64,000 bases of DNA from Iris pallida. Taxonomy: Eukaryota; Streptophyta; Magnoliopsida; Asparagales; Iridaceae. Both the position numbers and the translations under genes were made by a program. Numbering within the stretch: position 1 is the stretch's first letter; every line of letters starts with the position of its first letter. This document shows positions 23,772 through 36,899 of this stretch, one piece after another. The stretch spans positions 124,001 to 188,000 of the forward strand of contig JANAVB010005598.1 in NCBI GenBank assembly GCA_029216955.1. The letters run 5' to 3'. The notes under the pieces were generated by a model. It made no database searches. It saw nothing but the letters and a program-made list of their open reading frames with translations, and had not been told where the DNA came from.

Positions 23772-26700
23772 ATGCATTTAAGAAGAGGACGCACTTCTGC
23801 CTTGGCCCTCATACCTGGTGAAGAGGCTACTCCGGAGGGACATAATTACCCCATGACTCTAGTGACACCATACCAGCCAGGATTGTCGCAGCCTACTACG
23901 ACACCGACGACGGAGTACCCAGAGGTCACTGCACCTCCAGGCAGCCAGGCTGGACAGACTACTACCATGCCACCGGGAGGAAATGTACCACTGCCTCCAC
24001 CACCACCATTCCTTCAGCAGTTTCCCCCACAGTCGGGACCTCAGATGCCCCTACCACGGACTGATGGGAGCCCTACTACTCAGTTTATGTACGCCATGAT
24101 GCAGGCTCAGTGGCAGCAGACTGAGCTGATGAGACAAACGATGATGGCAGCAATGGCTAGACCTCCAACACCATCTCTGGCACCAGCACCAGCACCGGCT
24201 CTGCATCCCTATGAAGGCTCTATCAAGAATTTCACAGATATGAACCCCAAGGCCTTTAGAGGGACGGAGAAGCCATTAGAGGTGTCACAGTGGCTTATTA
24301 GTACAGAGAAGCTACTGAAGGCATCCCAATTGCCAGCTCGAGATTGGATGACATCAGTGGACCTATTGTTAGAAGACGATGCTCACCACTGTTAGAGAGC
24401 GGAAGAGAGACGATTAGGCACTGGGATCACCTGGAAGCAGTTCTATGATGCATTTTATGAGAGTTTCTTCCCTATTCATGTTCGAGATGGTCTCTATGAC
24501 CAGTTCCTTCATCTGAAGCAAGGGAATATGACAGTTGATGAGTATGACTCAGAGTTCAATCGCCTGAGCCGATTCGGTGCGAGATTGATTCCGAAGGAGT
24601 TAGAGAAGGCGAAGAGATTTCACCAGGGGCTGGCACCAGAGCTCAAGTCTTATACGACTACCCAGTCTCGAGTCTCCCATTCAGTTGTCTTGGAAGAAGC
24701 TCGTGCTCAGGAGATTCTTTATAAGGAACAGCAGCAGACATCGAGGCGTCATACACCAGCAGTTACCCCAGCTCGGGCTACTCAGAGTGGACCTATTAGA
24801 AATGCCATCGGACAGTTTCAGCAGAGGCCCACACCTTATCAGAAGCCCACCTGCAACTTTTGCGGAAAGCAGGGACACATTTTGAAGGACTGTCGAATTC
24901 GACTCGGATCATGCTTCAGATGCGGGTCAGGACAGCACAAGGTGAAGGATTGTCCGGAATAGCAGTCCGTAGCCCCAGCACTTCCAGCACCACAGCCAGC
25001 GATATGAGCACCTCGCCCACCATTACCACCCCAGTCAGCACAGTTCGAGAGGGCCAGAGCTCAGGGCCCTGGACAAAATCATGGGAAGGTATTCTCACTT
25101 GTTGTTGAGGATATAGAGACAGAGGCAGAAGTCATATCAGGTATGGTTTTAGTTGCATCTTTTCCTGCTATTACATTATTTGATACTGGAGCCACTCATT
25201 CATTCATAGCCACCAGTTTTGCCCCTAGATACAACATTCCCATCACAACCTTAGCTAAAAATATTAGAATCCTCACTGGAGGAGGAGTTGTACCTGTTAG
25301 TGGTATTTGTTGACTTTGTCCTGTAGTGATAAGTGGCAGAGAGATGATGGCACGACTACTTGTATTCCCTATGCCGACATTTGATGTGGTTCTTGGAATG
25401 GACTGGTTGAGCCAGCATTTCGCTCTCATAGACTGCCATCGGAGCAGTATTATCTTTAGACCACCGAATACGGCAGAGTTTGAGTTTACCAAAGAAGACG
25501 GAGAGAGTTGTAATGTACCCACCTCGGGAACTCATATGATGATGCATGACACCCCTCAGCACCCTATCATCACAGAGTTCGAGGATGTATTCCCCGAAGA
25601 GTTGCCAGGACTACCACCTGACCGAGATATTGAGTTTTCTATTGAGCATATTCCCGGAGCCGAGCCTATTTCATCTCGAGTATATCGTCTAGCACCCAAG
25701 GAGTTGGTAGAGATGAAGACGCAGATTGATGACTTATTAGAGAAGGGATTTATTCGTGCCAGTGCGTCACCATGGGGAGCACCCATTCTTTTTGTGCCTA
25801 AGAAAGACGGGACAGTGCGCATGTGTATTGACTACAGAGCATTGAATGCAGTGACGGTGAAGAACAAGTATCCCTTGCCGCGTATAGACGATCTATTTGA
25901 TCAGCTGAGTGGAGCAAAAGTATTCTCCAAGATTGACTTACGATCAGGCTATCACCAATTGAAGGTTCGGAAGGAAGACATTGCCAAGACGGCTTTTCGA
26001 TCGAGGTATGGACACTACGAGTTCTTGGTCATGCCTTTCGGTTTGACCAATGCTCCCACAGTTTTCATAAATTTAATGAACAAGATCTTTCACCAGTACT
26101 TGGACAAATTTGTAGTAGTCTTTATAGACGATATCTTGATTTACTCCAAGAGTCAAGAGGAGCATGAGCATCATCTACGAATAGTTTTGGGAACGTTGAG
26201 GAATGAGCGACTTTTCGTGAAGCTTAGCAAGTGTGATTTCTTTCCTAAGGAGGTATCATTTCTTGGTCATATTTTTACAGGTGATGGTATATCAGTAGAC
26301 CCAGAGAAGATCATAGCAGTCAAATCATGGCCCGCTCCCACATCAGCTTCTGAGGTGAGAAGTTTCCTCGGACTTGCGGGTTACTACCGACGGTTCGTAG
26401 AAGATTTCTCTCGAATAGCGGGACCTATGACGCGATTGACTTGCAAGGATCAGGAGTTTGTATGGACATATGAGTGTCAAGCCGCTTTTGATGAGTTGAA
26501 GAAGCGATTGACCATAACACCGATCTTGACACTACCATCGGGCCCAGGAGGATTTATGATCTACAGCGACGCATCCGAAAAGGGATTAGGATGTGTATTG
26601 ATGCAGCACGGTCGTGTAGTAGCATATGCATCGCGACAGTTGAGAGTGCATGAGAAGAATTATCCGACCCACGATCTAGGGCTCGCAGCGGTTATCTTTG

Positions 26701-28494
26701 CTTTGAAGCTATGGAGACACTACTTGTACGGCGAGAAGGTTGATATCTACACTGATCATAAGAGCCTCAAGTACGTGTTCACCTAGAAAGAGTCGAATAT
26801 GCGACAGCGACGTTGGTTGGAGTTGATGAAGGATTATGAGATCGAGCTACATTATTATCCGGGCAAGGCTAATATCGTGGCAGACGCATTAAGCCGTAAG
26901 CCCATGGCACATTTTTTGACTACGCAGAAGGAGTTGATTAGAGACTTGGAGCAGCTTGGTATTGAGGTAGTATTGTCGGGAGCAGACGGCATATTAGCCA
27001 ACCTTCAAGTGCAATCATCATTGGTAGAGCGCATCAAGGCAGCATTGCCGGATGATGTTAGATTTCGACGACTGAAAGAGAGGACTGAAGCAGAAAAGCA
27101 GACAGGATTGAGGATCCACCCCGATGGGACATTGCGATGTGGTGATCGTATTTATGTTTTCAATGGAGAGCTACGGCAAGAGTTGATGGTAGAGGCTCAC
27201 AGTTTGACTTACTCAATTCCTCCCGGAGGGACCAAGATGTACCGCGACTTATGACAGTAATATTGGTGGTACAGAATGAAGCGAGAGATAGCTCGTTTCG
27301 TTGCCAAGTGCTTGGAATTTCAGCAAGTGAAGGCGGAGCACCAGAGGATGGCCGGATTATTGCAGCCGCTACCCATTCCCGAGTGGAAGTGGGAGCACAT
27401 TACTATGGATTTCATCATAAGCTTTCCTCGGAGTCCTAGAGGACGTGACACAGTGTGGGTGATTGTTGACAGACTTACGAAGTCAACCCATTTCTTACCT
27501 TTTAGAGTGGACCAGTCGACAGAGGTATTGGCAGATATGTATATGGAGTAGATTGTGAGATTACACGATGTGCCTGTTAGTATTGTGTCGGACCGTGACT
27601 CGAGATTTACCTCACTTTTGGAGGAGCATGCAAGAGAGTTTGGGCACCCGATTGAAGTTTAGCACATCGTATCATCCGCAGACAGACGGCCAGTCGGAGC
27701 GTACCATTCAGACGCTAGAGGATATGTTGAGAGCATGAATACTTAATTTTGGCGGTTCGTGGGAGGACCATCTTCATCTTATTGAGTTTTCCTACAACAA
27801 TAGCTATCAAACGAGCATTCAAATGGCTCCGTTTAAATCATTGTATGGTAGGAAGTGTCAGTCTCCTGTTTGTTGGAGCGACATAGGAGAGCGACAGCTA
27901 TTGGGTCCCGAGTTGGTCTTAAGCACAGTAGAGACAGTGAAAAAAATTCAAGGCCACCTGCGAGCAGCGCAGGATCGTCAAAAGCAGTGGACAGATAATC
28001 GTCGTCGACCCTTGGAGTTCAACAAGGGTGACCATGTGTTCTTGAAGATATCCCCTAATAGAGGCACGATTCGATTTGGAAGACGTGGCAAGTTGAGTCC
28101 AAGGTACATCGGGCCTTTCGATGTCTTAGAACGTGTTGGAGAGGTTGCTTATAGATTGGCCTTGACACCGTCGCTAGAGGGAATGCATGACGTATTCCAT
28201 GTATCTCAGTTGAGGAGGTACGTGGCGGACAGCAATCATGTGCTTGATAACTCCGAGATCACAGTTGGACCGAGTTTGTCGTACGAAGAGCAACCAGTAG
28301 GTATCCTCGATCGCCGAGTGAAGTTGTTGTGGAATCAATCTATTCCATTGGTTCGCGTGGCATGGAAGCATCACTCGCCAGACGAGTCTACTTGGGAGCG
28401 CGAGGACGACATCCGAAACCGCTACCCGCATTTATTCGAAGGTGAAGGTATGTCTTGCATATTAAGTACCATTATATTCCTTGCATTACATTGA
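23772..28494 (+). pseudogene. Tekay/Del gag-pol polyprotein of element A, recently inactivated
   Basis: One frame runs from the ATG at 23772 to about 27613, then shifts (about 2 bp lost) and continues to the stop at 28494. Order: Pro-rich N-terminus; gag capsid domain (about 24230-24620); knuckles CNFCGKQGHILKDC and CFRCGSGQHKVKDC (24850-24955); protease LFDTGATHSF (about 25173); RT with FIDDILIYS (about 26116); RNase H from [11 protein letters not shown]; integrase with D, D and the GQSER Glu; chromodomain (about 28310-28440). Stops: 24393, 24960, 25005, 25311, 26784, 27252, 27258, 27549, 27736. Other damage: RNase H Glu box reads HDLGLAA (Glu to Gly); integrase zinc finger reads SIPPG (His to Pro) and KCLEF (Cys to Phe). 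Not functional now, but close to intact in length. Confidence 0.93.
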
Positions 28495-28517
28495 TCTCCC
28501 GACCTTTGTTTAATTTT

Positions 28518-28548
28518 GAGGACGAAATTTTCTTTAAGTTGGGTAGGA
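28518..28548 (+). promoter_or_regulatory. Polypurine tract and upstream box of A
   Basis: GAGGACGAAATTTTC followed by AAGTTGGGTAGGA ends at the first base of the 3' LTR. The same GAGGA-C/T-GAAATT box precedes the 3' LTRs of D and E and, as GAGGACAAATT, of B. It should prime plus-strand DNA synthesis. Confidence 0.7.
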
Positions 28549-28649
28549 TGTAAACTCCCAATATTACCTAATTATTTTAGTGCCTTAAAAATCATTTTTT
28601 ATATTATTTAGAATTTATTTAGTATATGAACGTAAATATAAATGCATGT

Positions 28650-28652
<3 letters not shown>

Positions 28653-28740
<88 letters not shown>
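28653..28740. repeat. (AT)n microsatellite in A 3' LTR
   Basis: Counterpart of 20586-20693, about 20 bp shorter. Confidence 0.95.
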
Positions 28741-28743
<3 letters not shown>

Positions 28744-28853
28744 TTCCTATTAAATGAGGAATAATATAAATTCTAGGATTTTTAGGAAACTATTTCTAAA
28801 TTTTTAGGAATTTTATTAGCCTAATATATATATATACATATATTTTTATTAGC

Positions 28854-28856
<3 letters not shown>

Positions 28857-28935
<79 letters not shown>
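28857..28935. repeat. Second (AT)n microsatellite in A 3' LTR
   Basis: Counterpart of 20826-20936, about 30 bp shorter, preceded by a short duplicated TTTATTAGCCTAATATATAT stretch. Confidence 0.95.
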
Positions 28936-28938
<3 letters not shown>

Positions 28939-31538
28939 GTTTTAAAAAAATAGCACAGGTGGTCGGCCCAAGGGGGACCGACCATAGGAGCTAAATTTTT
29001 GTTAAAGAAAAAGAAAAAGAAAAAGAAAAGGAAAAAAAATATATAACCCACCCACTTTAGTGGGCGGGCTCCACCACCCATTTAGTTTGCTGCTGAAGCA
29101 GCAAACGCGCGATAGTAGGCTAAACCCACAACCGTGCACCCATTAATACTAAACCCACATGTAATAGGTTTTGTCACAAGTGTTTATAAATACATCTCTT
29201 TCCACAAACATCAAAACCATAGACTTCCAAAACGAAAATTGCTGCTGATCATACCCCCTTCGCCTACGAGTTTGTTTCACCAGCGACGAAGCTTTGTGCA
29301 CGACGAACGGAGCATTGGAAGTCAGCCCCGCGTCACCCACGGAGCAGTTTTCCCACTCAAGGTACACTACTTCCCTAAGACGTAAATTTTTACTCGTAGC
29401 ACCGATCTTTGATCCGTCAGATTTTCTGGAAAGTAGACTTGACCCTCTTCGAGATCCTCCAGGTGAATTTCGAAAACAAGCCACCGACTTGCTCGAAAAA
29501 TTGGGGCAAAGTTGAACAAAAATCTGTTTTCTGTACTACTATAAAACTGTTTTAAAACGACAACTTGTCGGCCAATTTTCTTGTTGTGCAGTAAAATACT
29601 GTAGGGACTAATTGAAAATAGTAAAAGACAATATAACCGAGATCGCAATGCATCTTCTGGATCGTCGTTTCGATTTGTGTAAAGAGTAGAATGATGTTGA
29701 AGTTGAGGAAAAATCTGTGCTTAATTATATTAATTTTTCTGAAATTTGTCCGATATGGCGTGTGCCCCGACAAATCGGGCAATGTGGTCGCACGCTATAC
29801 ACATCGAAAGGCGCGTATGGACGTCGCTGACGTGTGGAAACTGATGGAACTCAGTTTCGTTGCGTGTGCGCGACGAAACCAACGCGTATCCGTCAAGATA
29901 CCCCCGTATCGGCGATTTGCAAACTTGTCCATGACTTCGTGTACAGTCGTCGATTCGAGACGAAACTTACGCCAACAGGTTTGGATCGAAATTTTAGTCC
30001 TGTATGCCAAGTTTGGTTCGATTCTGAGAGGGTCGAATCGGAATCCTTTTTGGCGGGCCCACGACCCACTCAAACGGGCGAATTTGTACACGGCTCATCG
30101 GAATCCAAAACTGTACATACCATTGAGTTCCTCTCCTCAAACTGAAACCATAGACATTTAGTTTGACGACTTTAGAGACCATAGACCTTGGCACACGTTT
30201 CGATGCAAAGCGGGTCCAACGTCGGACATCATTTTGACCCAAAATTACGATTTTGCCCCTGTTTCAGAATTTAACTTTTGGACAGGCATTTCCTATGTGT
30301 ATCTTTTATACCGAGTGCATTTTTGATGTTTGTTTCGGCGTCCGGAGTGGTTTGGAGATTGTGACATTTCTTGGCTGACATTTTAATTTCTTGGGCTTGC
30401 CACTTTGCACCATCAGGCAAGATACCTTGCCACTTTACTCTGTGATGATTATATTCTTATTTTCAGTTGTTATTTTTAGCATTTCTTCTTCTTGATATTA
30501 TAAAACTGTGCATCCAAGTCACACTTGGGTGCTAGCGACTCTACCGGTCATTTTTCTCACTTTATTTATTTTTCTTGCATTGACTTAGTCTAGGGACCAC
30601 CCATTGATATCGAGATATTGGTATATCTCATACGGCCTTGATACTTGCTTTACCACGTGTTATGAGTCACATGTAGGACACGTTTCTGCGTAGTCGGCTG
30701 GCCACCGATACGTGTGGAGCGTGCGACGGATAGGAGTAACTGCCAATAGAATTGCATGTTAGAAGACTTGGCAGTTACTAGAGGTTCATGAGTCATGGAT
30801 GTGACCCTACTAGGCATTGGATGGGGAGAACAGTGTCCTTAACATGTGGGTCCTTATGCACTTTCCTATTACTGATACTGCTGGCCTCTGACATTCGAGG
30901 AATGTTATGCTTTGAGGTCCCTGGTATCCTGATGGGGCCATACCTGAGTTACTGCTACTGAGCCAGATACCCATGCGTTGAAGGTCTGTTCTTAACTGCA
31001 TTTTTTGCTGTAGAACTGGTAGGCACCCTATTGCATGCATCCCTTTTTTTTCGATTATATTATCACAGTTTGTATGGCATGGTGTTTTCTTGTATCTTGC
31101 TACGTGCCTCTGATGACCTGGTTATCTTTCCAGGATTAGACGACTTTCTACAAGAGTACGGAGCGGCTCTGGATCCATCTTACATCGATGACGAGGAAGT
31201 CACTACTGATTTCTAGTTATGACTATATTTGAGACAATAATGAACATTATTTTATATCTCATTTCTTTCTATTTTGCGGAGGTTGGACTCCGATCTTGTG
31301 AGACTATTTTTCATAGTTGTTTGGAGAGAGTATGTTCACCCGGCTATCTTTTGATACTCTTATTTATTTATTTGGACTCTATTATCTTCTGTGTTGAGCT
31401 GTGATAAGATTAGATATGTTATTCTGGCCTGTGATTATTTTATTTACAGCTTATGTGCATATATGAGGATTCTATATATTGGAGTATTCTTCGTATATGT
31501 GCAGCTGGCATGTTCACGTACTTGGTCCTACGTATTTT

Positions 31539-34500
31539 CGTATCCATTTGGGATTCCTACATGTCGGTGTCGTATCGGGAAGGTTTTTCTTCGATTCGAT
31601 CTACCGGGAGGTATAAATCTCTTCTCCTTTTTATTCCCTCATGCATATAGGATGATTTTAGACCCATAGGAATGACCCACATGGTTGTGTCTCCATTTGT
31701 ATCCATTTCGTGTCTATTTGGAGACTTTTAGGTGTGTCCTATGTGTAGGTTTGTGTCCTAGTGGAAAAATCTCTATTTGGACACATGTAGAATTAATATA
31801 TATTGTTTAAATGATTTATTAGAGATTAAATCCCAGATTTCTATTTGTTTAGAGATGTGTTTTTCTATGTATCATATTGTATCATATTTATTTATTTATA
31901 TGTATATGTACAATGGTGTGTCTTAATGTGTATTCATTTGTGTTTGGGTGTGTGAGTGGATTCGACCAAGGGGAGAGAGGATTTAGAAAGTTGGTTTTGT
32001 ATGTGTGTGTTTGTGTATAGAGAGAGTGAGAGATTAGAGTAAAGGGGATGGGGTATCAGTCCCCACAAGGGGGAGGGGACTGATTTGTAGTCCTGAACAG
32101 TCCCCAAGGGGGGAACTGTTATATTTCAGCTGCTAAATAGCAGCAGTTTGCACTGCTTAATAGCAGGATTTGAGGGGGATTAGCCCCATGTTTCAGCCCT
32201 TTTCAGTCCACCATTAGGCCATATATTAGTAGCCCCCACAGCTCCTAAAACCTGTCCCCATAGCCCCCATTCCTGTCCCTAACCAGGCCCCTAAACTCAG
32301 CACTCTAGCTGTCCCAAAACAGCCTAAAATTCAGTCCTATACTTAGCCAATTCAGTCCCCTAAAACCTGTCCCAAACACCCTACATATCAGCCATCTAAG
32401 TAGCCCAAAACCTGTCCTAAATAGTCCACTAAACCCCCATGTATTAGCCTATGTATTGGCCCATTGACAGCCTATTGCTGTCCAAAACCTGCCCTTTGTT
32501 CAGTCCCATTCACAGCCCTTGTAACCACCCTTTAACACCCCTATTAGCAGTCAAAAACCAAGCCTAAACTAGCGTAGAGCTGTCCCCAATCCAGCCTAAA
32601 ACTGTCCTAAAACTATGCCAAAACAGTTCTAAAATCTGCCCCATTGACAGCCCTATTAACCCCATGTACCAACCTTGAACAACCCCTTTAAACCTGTCCA
32701 AAAACACAGCTGTGTGTGTATGTGAGCTTGTAGTATGTGCATGTATGTGAGCTTGTAGTGTGTGTGTGTGTGTAAGCTTATTGTGTGTGTGTGTGTGTGT
32801 GAGCCTATAGAAGTTAGCTAGTAGCCTATAGGAGTGAACCAAATTCATATATGTGAGCCTATATATATGTGAGCTCTATGAATGTGTGTGAGTTCATATA
32901 TAAGAAGCCTATAGATGAGCCTAGGAGAAAGCCTATGAGTGTGGTATTATGGGAGTCAATGTTGTGTGGGAATGAGTGAGTGTGGTATGTGGGTGTTAAC
33001 TAGAAGTTAGAGAATATCATGGTAAGGTAATAAGAATAAACCAACATGTGTTCTAAGATAGGTTAGATATCTAGGAAACCTATGTATCTTGGTAGGTAAC
33101 CCTTAGATAGGATAGTATCTAACTTCCCTAGGGAGCCTAGGCTAGTATCTTGAGAATTAGTGGAATTTCCTTTGTATTGGGCAAGGTATCGGGATTACCT
33201 TGGTAAGGGTACTATAGGTATTTGAGTTTAGAGATTTAGATATGGTTAGAACTTGGTTCCCTTGGCTGGTAATGATCAAATATAGTGCTCCTAGACTAGT
33301 TTTGGCTTCGGTTGCCATTTTGACAAAAAGTCAACAAAAATCAACCGAGAGTCAACCTTAGCCTATAAGTGACTAGATTTATCCGAAACCAAATCAGAGT
33401 TGGCCAGTTGACTAAAAGTCAACAGTTGGTCAACATTAGACTAGTTTGACCAAGGGTTGACCTAGAGTTGACCAGAGTTGACCAGGGTTGACCAGGGTTG
33501 ACCAGTTGACCAAAAGTCAACTGTAAGTCAACCTTTGATCCCGTTTGACCTAGTTTGACATGGATTGACTCCCAGTGACCTGGTATGAACCAGTGTGACC
33601 TAGTATGACTTAGTTTGACCTAGATTGACCTAGTTTGACTTAGACTTGCATTCATGACTTAAATTAGTTTCCTTTTCAGTATAAAACCCTGCTTGACTTA
33701 TAGTATCTCATTTTAGGTCTGTGATTACTCTGAGCATCTGTTCACCTTATCAGCTCAGGACCACAGGCGAGTACATTTACTGATAGTTTTTATTGTCTTG
33801 ATATCTACTATATCTGATTTAGTTGTAGTATCTTACATGATTTCCGACACGACGGTTCACGGACTAGTATACGTCGGATCCTGTCATGAGATGTTATTCC
33901 CGGATTTCCTTGGTATATTGGTGTGTGATACCCATGTTTCATGTACTTATATAGACATCTATTTGGGTGTGGGCTGGCCCCCTGCTTTTGAATCCCGTGT
34001 CATGACGTGCCATGTTCGGATCCATGATACTATTCGGAGATGGAGGAATTATTAGGGGTTATGTGATCAAAGCCCCATGTCACTATTTTGCTTGCGCCAC
34101 TCTCATCTCAAGTAGGGTGTAGCAGATACCTCAATGTCCATGTTATCCAGGTTGGCCGGCATGACTTTCCGTTGAGGTCACTGCGGATTGTCGGGCCAAG
34201 TGGATAACCCTACCATAATTCCCTAGCCGATCACATAGCGCTCTAATAATTCAAATCACATTTTTATATTTATTTATCCTAGGAGGCTAAGTTCTGTTCG
34301 GGAAAAGAGTTACAGCCCCGGTCCTTGTTTGGTTTAAGGGTTGTTACTCGGCTTCCGAATAGTTTCTAAGTCATCCTATATATATATTGTCGTCCTATTC
34401 AGTACTCACATCTATTATACATTTCATGCTGATTTTACCATGTATTTTACATATCTTTATCTTGTATTTTATTATACTGTCTCTTATAGTATTTTTTAAT

Positions 34501-35034
34501 TCACAAGGAACTGCTATTGGTGTTTGTACTTGCTCATTTTCCTGACAGGATACCTTTGATATATTACAGATAATTCTGAGGTAGATTTTCGACCTATTAT
34601 GGGGTCAAGTTTGACGGAGTAGACCTGGACCATGGCTTGTTAGTAGAGCAACTAGACTTTGTTCACCCTGAGTAGTGTAGTTTAGTTAGGTTTGCCTGGC
34701 CTACGAGCCAGCTAGTACTTTCAGTTTGTAGCATTTTATATTATATTTCTATGACTCTGTGTAGTTGTGTATAGCTCTGGACTTGTGTGGATCTTGAACT
34801 TATTTCCTGTTTTCATCTATCATATTTTCTTTCATGCTATCTATCATAGTTTGTTTTTATGATTGAGACTGTATTGCTATGTCACCTCCATTCAGAGTGT
34901 ATACTATACAGGTACCTTTATACTGTTTAGTGTAGTTTTGTAGACAACCTAGACAGCGTTCTATCGCCGATGCTGCGGCGTAGGCTGGACGTAACCACGT
35001 ACTCGTACCCCTAATCAGGGTGCGGGTCGTGACA
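31539..35034 (+). repeat. 3' LTR of B, right part
   Basis: Resumes at the equivalent of 14341 in the 5' LTR and ends GGGTCGTGACA at 35034, followed by the CCATG target duplication. It holds the same CAGTCC-rich block, GT runs and W-box cluster as the 5' LTR. Confidence 0.92.
33328..33641 (+). promoter_or_regulatory. W-box (TTGACY) cluster in B 3' LTR
   Basis: Same array as in the 5' LTR, with one extra GGTTGACCA unit near 33490 and a few sites lost near its start. Conservation of most cores in both LTRs dates the array to before insertion. Confidence 0.6.
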
Positions 35035-35555
35035 CCATGTTGACGACCCATCTGGTGAGCTCTTGAACCCTGCTCACCCTCTATCTCGACTCTCTCTTAC
35101 TCTCTTTCTCCCACTTTGTCGCTCTTCCACTATCTTTCTCTAATATTTTTTTTAGAACAATAATGTTTAGTTTAATTGTTGGATTTTATGGGTGCTTGGG
35201 CTTATGCTTGATATTGGGCCAAGCCCATAATATGGATTTTGGTTTATTTGTGGACTTCTGTTATTGGGTCGAGCTTTATGCACTATATTTGGCTTAACTT
35301 GATTTTATTTATTTGGGGCATTAGGTAGGAAAAATAATAAGAAATGTTCCTTTGTATTATTTTCCGTGGGCTTTTATTGGATATTGGGTTTTGTATAAAA
35401 AAATGGTCTTGGGCCTTTAAGAGGAATATCTTATATTACTAAATAAATATTTTGGTAAGAGTTTAGCTATAATGAATTTAGATCGGGTTTTATACGCTAA
35501 TATGCTTTTATATAATAAGTACTTTTAAAATATAGTTTTTATATAAGTATATTTT

Positions 35556-35697
35556 AAAAAAAACCAAAGCCTGTGGACTAGACTTTGGCCTAGGGACCGT
35601 AGACAAACGCCACCTAGCTGCCCCCGTTGGGGCTCGATCCTGAGACCTCCCCCCCACAACATGCCAACGGTCTTACCGCTAGACCGCATGCCATTGC
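35556..35697 (-). mobile_element. tRNA-derived SINE-like sequence
   Basis: Read on the minus strand it starts GGCATGCGGTCTAGCGGTAA, with an A-box-like TAGCGGTAAGA and, about 35 bases later, a B-box-like GGATCGAGCCC, the two internal RNA polymerase III promoter elements. It ends in a TTTGGTTTTTTTT run, fitting a 3' tail. No cloverleaf with anticodon can be drawn, so it is not a tRNA gene. Target duplication not identified. Confidence 0.55.
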
Positions 35698-35804
35698 TAT
35701 ATATAAGTACATCTATAATTATATTTTAAAAGGACTTTTGCTTTGATTTTATAAATAATAATGGGCTTAATAATGGCTTGTGTGTGTGTGTGTGTATAGC
35801 CAAT

Positions 35805-35898
35805 AAGCCTCTAGCCTAGTGGTAATGGTGAGGCATGCAGCCTTAGTGGTCAGGAGATCGATTTCCGGTGGGAGCGTTCACCAAAATTACCTTCTTTC

Positions 35899-35899
<1 letters not shown>
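35805..35899 (+). mobile_element. tRNA-derived SINE-like sequence
   Basis: GCCTCTAGCCTAGTGGTAAT contains an A-box-like TAGCCTAGTGG and is followed by a B-box-like GAGATCGATTTCC near 35854, the usual layout of a plant SINE head. It ends directly in the (AT)n tract at 35901. It points away from the minus-strand SINE 110 bp to the left. Confidence 0.55.

Positions 35900-35900
<1 letters not shown>

Positions 35901-35980
<80 letters not shown>
35901..35980. repeat. (AT)n microsatellite, left of foldback MITE
   Basis: About 80 bp of AT. With 36457-36523 it brackets the foldback element. Confidence 0.95.
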
Positions 35981-35983
<3 letters not shown>

Positions 35984-36453
35984 GTTAATTAGTTGTACCC
36001 CCCTATGGTTTGTACGCATTTTGGTAACTGTCCCCGTTGTCTCAACAATAAAGAACACCCCCCTGGCTGCTTAATTTTTCACTCATTTTATTCTAGGGTT
36101 AATTAGTTGTACCCTCCTATGGTTTGTATATATTTTGGTAACTGTCCCTGTTGTTTTGAAAATAAAGAACACCCCTGGTTTATAAAGTTAATTTGTTGTA
36201 CCCCCCTGGTGCATAGAAGAAAATGAGTGGAAAATTAAGCAGCCAGGAGGGTGTTCTTTATTTTTGAAACAACGGGGACAGTTATCAAAATAGGTACAAA
36301 CCATAGGGGGGTACAACTAATTAACCCTTTATTCTATGCACCAGGGGGGTATAACTAATTAACTTTATAAACCAGGGGAGTATTCTTTATTTTTAAAACA
36401 ACATGAATAGTTACCAAAATACGTACAAACCATAGGGGATACAACTAATTAAC

Positions 36454-36456
<3 letters not shown>
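35981..36456. mobile_element. Foldback MITE inserted in (AT)n, 476 bp
   Basis: The left end TGGGTTAATTAGTTGTACCC is repeated inverted at the right end (36438-36456). The body is four related modules: two direct copies starting GGGTTAATTAGTTGTACC at 35982 and 36095, then two inverted copies ending near 36330 and 36455. Each has the words CCCTATGGTTTGTA, TTTTGGTAACTGTCCC and AATAAAGAACACC. (AT)n on both sides fits insertion into a TA-repeat with a TA or AT-rich duplication. No coding capacity. Confidence 0.75.

Positions 36457-36523
<67 letters not shown>
36457..36523. repeat. (AT)n microsatellite, right of foldback MITE
   Basis: About 67 bp of AT, presumably continuous with 35901-35980 before the MITE inserted. 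Confidence 0.95.
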
Positions 36524-36525
<2 letters not shown>

Positions 36526-36899
36526 ACACTTATACAAATTATAGATTTTATAAATAAACTTTTATATTTATAAATGTATATATTCAATAAGGAAAAGTTT
36601 TTATCCTAAGTAATAATTTGTAAATAGTTTATAAATATGCTTCTAAATAAAAAAAAATACTTTTTAAGTAATAATTACCTTTTTCCTAAATCAAATTTAT
36701 CCCTTAGATTGGATTGTTCTTGACCGTGACTAATCAAATATTTTTTATTTTTCGAATCCAGACTCCTTTATATCGACCCAAACTAATTAGACTATTATGG
36801 ACTTAATGGAACTATCTATTTTATCATTTGGGGTCATATAACATCCGTACCTATTTTATGTCGATACGTTCGCATCACACATTGACTCCAGCAAATTGA

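Larger units (their letters stand above)
28549..31538 (+). repeat. 3' LTR of element A, last 17 bp deleted
   Basis: Starts TGTAAACTCCC and follows the 5' LTR to CCTACGTATTTT, where the 5' copy continues GGGACTGGGGCGTTACA. Here the sequence jumps into B's LTR at the position equivalent to 14341. Hairpins and TATA box are retained. Confidence 0.92.

Noticed and set aside
35556..35899. Functional tRNA genes
   Set aside because: Only A- and B-box-like words are present; no acceptor stem, anticodon arm or complete cloverleaf could be drawn.
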